From contig CM046307.1 of NCBI GenBank assembly GCA_025267735.1, forward strand, positions 50,697,395 through 50,761,394: 64,000 nucleotides of DNA, written 5' to 3'. A program made the translations under genes and the position numbers. This DNA is from Mactra quadrangularis. Lineage: Eukaryota; Mollusca; Bivalvia; Venerida; Mactridae. Position 1 is the first letter of the stretch, and every line of letters begins with the position of its first letter. This document shows positions 45,889 to 64,000 of this stretch, piece after piece. The notes under the pieces are model-generated. The model did not search any database. It was given only the letters and a program-made list of their open reading frames with translations, and was not told where the DNA came from.

Positions 45889-46025
45889 TACAGTACAACT
45901 CTGCTATAAAGACCACCTTAAGCGATGTTTGCCATTTTAAGCCATAAGTGCTTAATTTGAGGAAAAAAGTTCCTATACTAAGACCGTACCGCTTTTAACA
46001 CCATCAGTTGCAGAACTTGACCGTA
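45889..46025. repeat. TACAGT/GGTCTTTATAGTGG element, compact copy
   Basis: TACAGTACAACTCTGCTATAAAGACCACC...AAGTGCTTAATTTGAGGAAA...GAACTTGACCGTA; interior shortened. Confidence 0.75.
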
Positions 46026-46186
46026 TTTTATTATTCTATAATGGTATCCAATGTACAATATAGAAGTCACGTAGTAAAATTTACTGTATGTTTCTTTTTT
46101 TTTAGTTATTAACTAGTCATTTGTGCATCGATTTTCTGTAGTCATGTTAGCAGACTCATACAATATCATATAGATTGTGCGTAAGT

Positions 46187-46412
46187 CGCGTCCATGGCGT
46201 AGTGGTTAGCATGTCTGATTTTGAATCCGGAGATCTCGGGTTCGAGCCCGGTCGCGGTAGGTCATACCATATACATGAGTTGTTGGCTTCGTGGTAGGGT
46301 AAGTTAGTACTGGGGATAGACAAGTGTCCAGGAAACCTATAGTAGGAAGAGCTGATCGTCGTATATATGACCTAAATATGTGTTGAATACGATGTTAAAA
46401 AAATAAAAGAAA
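46187..46412 (+). repeat. SINE family B with tRNA-Gln(TTG)-like head
   Basis: 46187-46257 resembles tRNA-Gln: GCGTCCATGGCGTAGTGGTT then AGCATG, anticodon TTG in GATTTTGAATCC, and B box GGTTCGAGCCC. The acceptor arm pairs at six of seven positions, but the anticodon and T stems have mismatches. The tail AGTACTGGGGATAGACAAGTG...TCCAGGAAACC and an A-rich end (GATGTTAAAAAAATAAAAGA) make it a SINE and not a working tRNA gene. Confidence 0.8.
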
Positions 46413-46889
46413 TTGTGCGTGCACATTTTCTCTGGCACAGGTAAGCAAACTTTATTTTTCTAAAATTCTTGTGGTTTTTTTTTCAAACATTATAATCGTG
46501 TAAATATCTTTGGAATGTTTTCCTGGAACGTTTGTCTAGGTTGTAATAAAAACAGACATTTTATAGCTGTAACAGTAACACGGTGTACCTTGTCAGTTTC
46601 TTTGTTTTGACATCACATGTTCTTGCGCGTGATAAGTATTCGGAAGCATTTTTTCTCATCTCCGTTGTAAGGACGCTGGAACAGTCCAATATTATTTTGT
46701 CGTGAGGTGCAGGCGTACGGAAACCACATATCAGTTATGTTGAAATCCGTTTAACGTTTAAAATTGCAAGTCTTTTTCGAATTTTTTAGAGTCCGGTTCC
46801 TGGGTTTGATCCTTGATCTTTACCTCCTTTGAGTCCGTTAATAAGGTATATAAAGTTAAAGCTAAAGTACGGTTTAAAGTCTGCTTCCA

Positions 46890-47095
46890 TATACATGTTC
46901 AGCCGACTTCACAATCTTGTACGACAACCCATGATCATTGAAATCACCCTTATGCAGGCGATCCCTCACAGTAACCATTTACACCTGGGTGGAGTGGAAC
47001 AACTGTAGGTAAATTTCTTGCTCAAGGAAATTAGCAAGTGCCCCTTGTGGGGATCACCCGGGACCTCTCGATCCCTAAGCGTGTGTCTTACCCAC
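46890..47095 (-). repeat. SINE family C-related sequence (core TTTCTTGCTCAAGGAAA)
   Basis: It shares the palindromic core with 10060-10240. The flank GGGATCACCCGGGACCTCTC...GTGTCTTACCCACTG, read on the minus strand, is tRNA-like but with a different head. Confidence 0.5.
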
Positions 47096-47378
47096 TGTTT
47101 CTATAGTATTGTAATAGTGTTTTTGCGTACTATTGTTTCTCATTCTTGTATATGCTGTACAAATACATATAATATAGACTGGCATTTATCGTAGAAATAC
47201 CAAGTACAATGTATTTTACTTATATAATATAATATTTTACACTTATTAGGCTTTAAATAAAAAACAGTTGGTTGCTCTCTCCCGGTCCCGTTTTATATTA
47301 AAGGGTTGGTAGGTAGGCCATTTTTTCAACCAAGAAGATACATGTACATTTATATTGGGACGTTGACTGGTAAGATTG

Positions 47379-47474
47379 CAGGAGCTTGACGTTCTGTATC
47401 GTAGTTTAAAAAAATTCCCTACTTATCATAAGGTGGGACATTTTCTAATTACATTACAGAATGTCAAACTCCTG
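47379..47474. repeat. CAGGAGCTTGACATT hairpin element, copy 2
   Basis: CAGGAGCTTGACGTTCTGTA at the left and TACAGAATGTCAAACTCCTG at the right, with inner CCCTACTTATCATAAGGTGGG. Same family as 38944-39046. Confidence 0.8.
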
Positions 47475-47479
47475 AGCTA

Positions 47480-48840
47480 AGATATTTCATTTAGCGTTTT
47501 GTCAGTTTAGTAAGGAGACAGCAAACAAGTCAAGATTATATTTAGACCTAATAATGCGACAAGATCTGTAGTCTCGTACGGGAACATAAAGAAGAGAACC
47601 ATTTCTTAGATCATCATTATTTTCTACAGGGTTTGTCCAATTTTTCACAATGGAAACTAGAGTTCGCTCTTTCTTGTGCTAACCCTGGTGCTGGTATTTC
47701 ATGACATGGTTATAATATATAACATTTAATATTAATTAATTTATTTATTCCTATAGTATTATATTTTATATTATTGTTAAATTGTATATGCCTGGCCATG
47801 TTGTATTTTGCCAATGCCTAAATAAATCTATCAATCTATCTATCTGTCCATTTCTGCCTCGATTCAAAAGAGCCTATTGCTATGTTGGTCGGAATACAAG
47901 AATATACATGTACTTCAAATCTTGGCTGTCCCTATAGCCATCAGGACGTCTACATCGCATTTAATGAAGACATGCATGCTGCGCAAAAAAAAAATAATCG
48001 CTACAAACCTTGAGCACTTCGGGCAGATATAAGAACTAGGACTTTGACTTCAGCTAGATTGCCATAAAACAACGATATGTGACAAACACTTTGACATTAA
48101 TGGTTCAACCAGTCTGACTCTCTCTCTAGTAAAACAAGTGGTCAAATTATTGGGCAGTAGGTTTGAAATGACACATTTATATTCGATGTTATAATTAATG
48201 ACTAATTAAATCTGTGCGGTGACACGTCAGTAGCGAGCATCGATGACAAGGCATTGAACTGTGAATTTGTCCCACCACGTCTGTATTATAGTGTTATGGT
48301 GTGAAAGTTTGCTCATAATTTTCAGTTCCCCTTCCTCGTTTGAAATTGTTCACCAATCGACGCTCGCGATTGAGGTTAAAGGTTAATTTTACTATAGTTC
48401 CTTTAGGGCAAAAGGCCATAAATATTCAAACTTGTTTGTAAGGTTTAAAATTTTATTGAATTTCTGACTCATGTCCTGAATACCAGACCACATCGATTTC
48501 ACAAACAACATTGGAAGGTCTCCATCTGTGGTTTGAGAACACTCGGGCAAAGTGTTTACATCCTTTGGTCCTTTTTGTAAACAGTATTAACTGACTTACT
48601 CATTGATTTAATGCTAAGTTTCTTTAAATGAATTTTGCGTTAAACTTTCAATTATAAAATCAGCTATGATGTTCCCCTACAATGTTTCTTATTCAGTATA
48701 CTAAACCTTTCCTTTGAATGGTTACCTCACATTTGTGAGGTCATCGTCTTAAACTATACTGCCTTCTGTTTAAATTGAAATTACTTTTACTAGATAAAAT
48801 CCTGTACGAACGAGAGCTGAACGAAACATTGCAAAGTAAA
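47480..48840. other. Intergenic stretch, nothing recognised
   Basis: No exon-like frames or known repeats apart from a short ATCTATC tract near 47825-47850. Confidence 0.4.
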
Positions 48841-48842
48841 TA

Positions 48843-48912
48843 TTGTAGGAATCGAACCTACAACTGTCTGTTAGTACCAGCACGTCAACTGTTCTTCTAA
48901 CTGAGCTTAATG
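48843..48912 (-). repeat. tRNA-like sequence (minus), probably SINE head or pseudogene
   Basis: In the minus sense it has AAGCTCAGTTAGAAGAACAG (A box) and a perfect B box GGTTCGATTCC within GTAGGTTCGATTCCTAC. The spacing and anticodon arm are poor, so a working tRNA is unlikely. Confidence 0.5.
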
Positions 48913-49619
48913 AGTTAAGGGCTTATTTCTGCACTTGCTGCAAGCCAACCATTGAAGTATGTCCCGTTTTTATTCTGACAAACCCCATACAAAGAGAACA
49001 AAGAATTCAAAATACCACCTCTTGCTTGCAAATCATAGGTTATTCCAACATTACTGAACTAAATGGCCTAATTTACTTATGTTTACTTTCTACAGACGAG
49101 CCGCAGTCGTAGTGTTATATTGAAAATGTTGCACTTAACGAATTGGACTATGTAAGTAATATTGCTACTCTATACCATAGGATATCTGTACTTTTATTTT
49201 AGGGTCAAACTTGTGCGAGGCAGTCATACAATAGCAGCATAAAACGATACTCTCAAGTGGCCACTAAATACATGTCAAGTGTAAATTAGTACAAATTCAA
49301 GTACTGGTATCCATATTTTTCTCGTCAGTTTAGGCCAGTATACTAATACAAATGACCGCTAACTACAGTTCAAGTATTACAGTATTATCCTATCATAGTC
49401 ACCAACTGTGCCGCCGTTTTATGTCACTTTGTTTTACCAATCGGTAAATATTAAGTCGATGTGTTACTCTATATGATATCTAGCTGGTTCTGTGGCTAGG
49501 TATAGGTGCTTATTGTTACTGTGATATTTTATGACTACCGGTATATCATCAACATTGTTCAGCCAATAGAATTTAACTACTAGCTGATGAATCATCATTT
49601 TGGTAAACCAGTCATTACC

Positions 49620-49700
49620 CTGTAGCCCTGGACAAGTGAAAATTAATTTCTGGCTTGTTAAAATAAGTAATTCAAACAGTCAGGCTAGTTAATTGTCTTC
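49620..49700. repeat. ACAAGTGAAAATTA element
   Basis: GTAGCCCTGGACAAGTGAAAATTAATTTCTGGCTTGTTAAAATAAG...CAGTCAGGCTAG: the best-preserved copy of this family in the window. Confidence 0.6.
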
Positions 49701-49944
49701 TACATAAGAAGTTAGCGCTCATGAAAATCATAGCTGATGACTGTTGATTTGTTGAACATTTTTCTGAGACGTCTTTGCATCATCTTTTGTAGTGATTTGA
49801 ACCAACATCTTGATAAGTACTCACTAAGAGTGCTGTAGCCAGTGACCTTGACTTTGAAGGTCACATCAACATAACAAAGGTCATGTGACCTGTTTGATCA
49901 TGTCATCAGCTCAAACATCAAAACAAAGTAAAAATAAGTAACAC

Positions 49945-52900
49945 AAGTATTAATGATGGCACTTTTTATTTGAAGTTTCTTTTTGTAAACAATTTTTTTC
50001 TTTATTACATATGCAGAAAGTATCGAAGCATCTTGACCCTGAGACAATTTTACATATGCTCACTACAGGGAGAATCGGCACATAAACGGCAAGGTCATAG
50101 AGCCTTACAATATCATTCATTAAAAACAATATCATCAAATACAGTAACTGTTTCCTTTTTTTAACAATAATATACATATTTGATCAAATTTGCGCACAAA
50201 AAAACTTGTTTTAAAAACACATGGCAATTTGCCGTACAGCAATAACAATAGAGTCAATAATGGTCACCACCCCCGTCACTTGTCTGCACCATTATGATAA
50301 AAACATTAGTAAGAACAACCTTTGACCAAAAAAAAAATAAAAAGCATATTTTTTTATGAAATGTAACTATACATACTTTACTAATTTATATAATTTAAAA
50401 AAGCCATCCTATTGATGTATTTCTTTTATATTTAATATTGCACTTTTTTTCGAATGATTTTCATGCTTCTGATTTCTCAGAAAAATTCCAACCATTCCAG
50501 GTACTTGATTCTTGTAAAAAATATAGCAGACCACAATGTTTTGTTTTCTGTTCGCTATTCGTCCAATAAGAAAATAAGGTGCTTCGTTCAGTCAACGTTA
50601 TTCAACGTCCGCGTCCCAAACATTAACAGTATACAATAAAGTATTTCATCACTTCAAAAAATAGCACACTTTTTTTGAAACAAGCAAATTTTTTTTAATA
50701 ACATTGGACAAATCAATGGTGACTGTGGAATGCATATCAATCATGGACCGACACAGTCTGACTCAACACGCCGTTTCTGTTTGGTTCCAGTTTTCTCGAA
50801 AAAAAAAATATTTTGGAAAATTGATAATGTTGCCAGAAACAGACAAATGTGAGTCAGACTGACTCTACAGCAAAATTATCATCATACAAACATGTTAAGA
50901 TTCACGATAAGATAACACAGTTCAGTTATCTCCCCCTCTCGCATACTTATTGTCTAACGTAGACAGTGATTGATCATCATCCCCATCAAGTATCACAGTT
51001 CTTTTACAAAGAATGGTTAAAGTTTCTTTCACTCCAAGGTTTTTCTCTTTTCTTACCTATCTTATTTATATCACAATTTTTTTAACTGAGTTAGCTGCTA
51101 AAACTAAAACCCATCTGATTTTCGCCCAATTTTACCCAGTCAGCTTAAGACTAGTTTTTAGCTCAAAATTCAACACCAATCACAGTAGTTTGATATTCAA
51201 AGAGAAAAAAAATCTACTTGGAATGTAGGATTTCATATAAAAAACCTTTTATCCCCCAAAAATCGTACTTCAATTCTTGAGATCACCAAAATCTTAATTC
51301 ATCGCCACTTACGTTTGCTGTAGAGATTTCAAAGTTAAACTATCTGGAGACGTATTCCCTATAGATTATGTAGATAGATGTCATGTTTAAACATTAAATA
51401 CAAATTTCATTATCTACACAATTATAAGATTTATCTACTTCTCCAGTAGTTTACACCTTAACAAGTAAACATGAAATAAAAAAAACATAATGATTATATA
51501 AACATAGAAAAACATAATGACAACCTTCTAGCTTTTTCGTATAACAACTGTTACCGTTAGCGATAAATTTACAATGTCAAGGTCACATGACTTTACTCGA
51601 AAAATGGTGACGAAACAGTATATATATATATCATGGGGTAACAGTTATTATACAAATTTTACATCAAATTTGACTTTCTATAATAAAACAATTAAATTGA
51701 TAATAGAACACTAGGGATACGCAGATCCCCTTTTTCAGGAAGCACTTATGTTAAATCATAACATAGTTTTGAGTTCATTGTTTGACTAGTTCAATGTTTT
51801 TAGTATTACATGAACTGATAAAAGACTTAGTTTATTCTAAGTATTAAAAGTTCATAAAAACACAAAGGGTTTATAATCTCTTTTGATACAGGTAACATTA
51901 AAACAATAAATTCATTAATATGCTGCACATTAAGTCTTAGATTGCGATAAATTTAAACATCTTGGTCCTAAGTCAATGTTTAAAGATAAAATTAAAAATT
52001 GATAAAAATATCTTAAATTCAAGATGTATAAATTTCCAAAAATTAATCAAATTTAGAAAAGGTGAAACAGCTCATATCATATATTTTGATTAGCAACAAG
52101 TCAAATTTCAAAAATATCATTAAAAAAATATTAAAAATGAAAACTTTCTGTGGTATTATTATTAAGTAGGACTAAAGATATAAATTATCAGTATGACAAT
52201 TTCCATGATATATTTCAGTCATTAACTAAAATTTGGTATACTTGGCATAGTATGTCGATGTACATATTACGCCCCCACGTCAAGTCACAGTACAGAAAGT
52301 TGTCAACATGGTCCTCTTAATGACTTTCACATGATATGAACACAAAGTTAAACCCACATATAAGTCTTAGTAGCCAGAAAATCTACTATTACAAGGCTTC
52401 ACCGCTGCATTCTGAAAGCACTTACGAACCTAAGACCTGTGTATCACAGAACCGCCTTTCCTTTCACAATAAAGTTGAATGAAAATCCAACATGCAAACC
52501 CGAGAATTATCACGTTGAATTTCCATAGAGATCATTTACTAACATATACACACACCCAGAATAAATGATTTTTAAACAGAAAAATAATAACTATACAACA
52601 TACAAACAAAAATCATATGTTCAGCATTTGCAAACGTTTCATTTTCAAAATTGACTATGTACGTAAAAAATGATTGAAACACTTTTTTTACTTATCAATC
52701 ATGGTGTTATAAATCTCTAGGATGTATAGAGTATCTATACTACATTCATATTGCTCCAAATATTAGTACAAAAATATAAACATGAAGGCTTAGATAGCCA
52801 TGAAAAGCTCACCAAAAACTCAGGCTTTGAATTCGATAAAAGTGATTTTTAACTGCCACGTGAAACAACTTGTGAAATGCCAGTTGTTATCATTACAATA

Positions 52901-54641
52901 ACAATTATGCACATCAAAGAAGCGATTCCCAGGTAGCTATATAAATCACCTTAATCAAAATGAAATTTACAATGATGTTATAGTTATAATGTAAGTAAAC
53001 CCAAGTAAGATCAAAAACATACATACTGCACAGACAAAGAGTGATCATAAAAAACTCGGCCATGTATCGTTAAGTACACAGCTAAGCTGGTAAAAAAAGG
53101 GAGATGCATTCACTCGTAAGAATCTCATTATTGACACAAACACATAAAACAAGGACAATGACAATATTAAAACATGAGACACAAAAAATTACACATTACC
53201 AACGCCCTATTATGATAAAATCAGCTATCTGCTGATAGTTCTATAAAAAAACAAAAACTCAAAGCTTACAGTGTTAACAAAATATATGGTTGCCTCGATC
53301 AATTTAAGCCGAATAAAAAAATACCAAATGTCAATAAATTTTTAGTAAGCAATTTTACCAATATTACAAAATTGAAATGAAATGGTTTTTACATATCTAC
53401 AATTGATGAAAAAAAAAATCTCACTTTCACGACCTCAAAAAAGAATAATAATAAAATTTGTTATAAAAGTAAAAATAAAATGTTTCTGTAACCGTTTTCA
53501 ACATCCTGTAGCGAACTAAATGCTTTCATTTAAACTTTCTGAATGTCTAATAAAATGTAAAAAAATGGGGGTAACATAACATAATACAATTAACAAAAAT
53601 AAACATGCACAATAAAACAATAAAAAATACAAATGAGTTGCGATCCCTCAGCTTACAATGTAACAAAAGTTGAAATACTGAGAAATTCAAGTCTCGTAGT
53701 CTCTGACCACAACAAAAAATATAACTGTAATACCTACATTTATATATATATACAAGTATAAATTGTATTTATATGCATTAAGTAGAAGTTTTGGCATGCT
53801 GCTGCATTTTATGTTTTTTTTTGCTGCGAGCAAAAAACATGGGTGCACAAGTACACTATGTAGTATAAAAAATGCGCAATGATTGTGCACTGACTCAAGT
53901 TCAGTAAGAAATGAACTATATATATTTTTTTAAAAACAATGAGCAATGGAATCTTACAGTCAGCTTTGATAAAGACGGTATCACAGTTATATTTTCTTCA
54001 TTATTTAAAACACTTTATACCATGTTGGAGAAGTGACAAAATATCTAAGGCAAGTTGAAAGACTTTCATTATTACATAATAAAACTTTTAGCACACACTG
54101 CACCAGGTTTGAACAAACTCGTAGTCACTCGTTTAAAAGTCTCGAACCTTATCTAGGCACATTTAATTATTCTAAATTTTAATAATTACAAATGTTGATT
54201 ACTCTCAAGTATCAATTTTGATAGCACAATGATTTTGTTCTTCATTAGCGTATCTTATTGGTCAATTCAATGTATTTTTCAAAATTTCAAAAACAAATTG
54301 TCAACAGTTCCGTTCACTAGCTGTGGCGGACTGATCATGTCATTGAGCTCCCTGTACACTGTCTAAAAACATGAATATAATAATGACTTGTTCATCGATT
54401 AACTGATATGAGCATCTAGAATGAAGTTCTGTTAATCAGTCAGTGGAGCATTCCAGCACAGTCAAAACTCAGCACAATTCATACAGTATGATTGTGTGCG
54501 TTATAGTATTTTTTTAAACATTTTTTTTCTTGTAGTTTTTGAGGTATGAGGTTGAATGTGATGTGTAATGAATGAAATGAAGTGTGGAACATTCATATAA
54601 ATCAGGTCATTTTTCCTATTTTTTGTACAGCTTTTACATGT
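49945..54641 (-). promoter_or_regulatory. Possible long 3' UTR of MKNK with distal poly(A) signals
   Basis: Downstream of the MKNK stop (54642-54644) about 4.7 kb is free of the SINE and TIR families that fill the neighbouring intergenic DNA. AATAAA on the minus strand occurs at 51831-51836, 50001-50006 and 49965-49970, and none is obvious close to the stop. This fits a long 3' UTR, but no transcript evidence supports it. No gene is recognised on either strand here. Confidence 0.35.
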
Positions 54642-63798
<9,157 letters not shown>

Positions 63799-64000
63799 TT
63801 TGATGGTTTATTCCGTCGATTTTATTAAATAATATAAATTTTATCCGATTTTAATTTAGCCCTTTGTAAAACCCTTTCCACTAAATTCCACTTTTTTAGA
63901 CCTACGCCCGATTTTAACATTTCAATCTACAGGCCCATCTTTCGTCTTTGCTTTCTAAACCAACACTAAAGCTAACTTGCGTCAGGCGATCTTATTTATC
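63799..64000 (-). promoter_or_regulatory. MKNK 5' UTR and upstream region (partial)
   Basis: Upstream of the ATG at 63796-63798 the minus strand reads through AATAAACCATCAAA. The region 63880-63990 is less AT-rich. The transcription start is not identifiable and may lie beyond the window. Confidence 0.35.

Noticed and set aside
46187..46257. Functional tRNA-Gln (TTG) gene
   Set aside because: The head is close to tRNA-Gln, but stem mismatches and a following SINE tail shared with other elements argue against a working tRNA.

Overview
This is a spliced, AT-rich animal nuclear window with two complete genes and one partial gene. Phase-0/1/2 introns with GT/AG ends, genes split into exons of about 50 to 1,300 bases, and dense tRNA-derived SINEs and short inverted-repeat elements all point to a metazoan. 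The repeat style (SINEs that begin with TTTGTTTGTTTTAACGCC, short elements ending in TACAGT, and motifs such as GGTCACTGGGTCAAA) suggests a mollusc, probably a bivalve. That taxonomic call is an inference, and the species cannot be named from this window.

Layout. (1) Bases 56-3112, + strand: the last four exons of a LAPTM4-family lysosomal four-span membrane protein with two C-terminal PY motifs, followed by an AT-rich 3' region (to about 5.6 kb) that contains an old internal duplication. (2) About 6.8-30 kb, + strand: a complete AGBL5 (cytosolic carboxypeptidase-like 5, CCP5) gene. It has 16 coding exons, an intact M14 zinc-carboxypeptidase core, an unusually long Ser/Asp-rich insertion inside the catalytic domain, and at least two possible alternative 3' ends. 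Its large intron (20.6-28.3 kb) holds a G-rich minisatellite, a perfect 34-bp-arm palindrome, SINEs and hairpin elements. (3) About 30-49.9 kb: a gene-poor stretch in which I recognise no exon. It is rich in mobile-element debris, with a TACAGT-ended element family (nine copies or fragments, one carrying a nested second element), SINEs and long TIR elements. (4) About 50-64 kb, - strand: a complete MKNK (MAP-kinase-interacting kinase) gene of seven coding exons. It has the diagnostic DFD motif and four-cysteine insert, two alternative first coding exons that both join exon 2 in phase, and possibly a long 3' UTR.

The three genes are unrelated in pathway: lysosomal membrane sorting, tubulin deglutamylation and eIF4E phosphorylation. 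There is no operon or cassette logic, and I see no bacterial-type system, CRISPR, rRNA or intact viral gene. The most unusual content is the alternative transcript structure of the two complete genes and the layered palindromic/TIR element families. Exon joins were worked out by hand from splice signals, reading phase and family similarity recalled from memory, with no alignment run.
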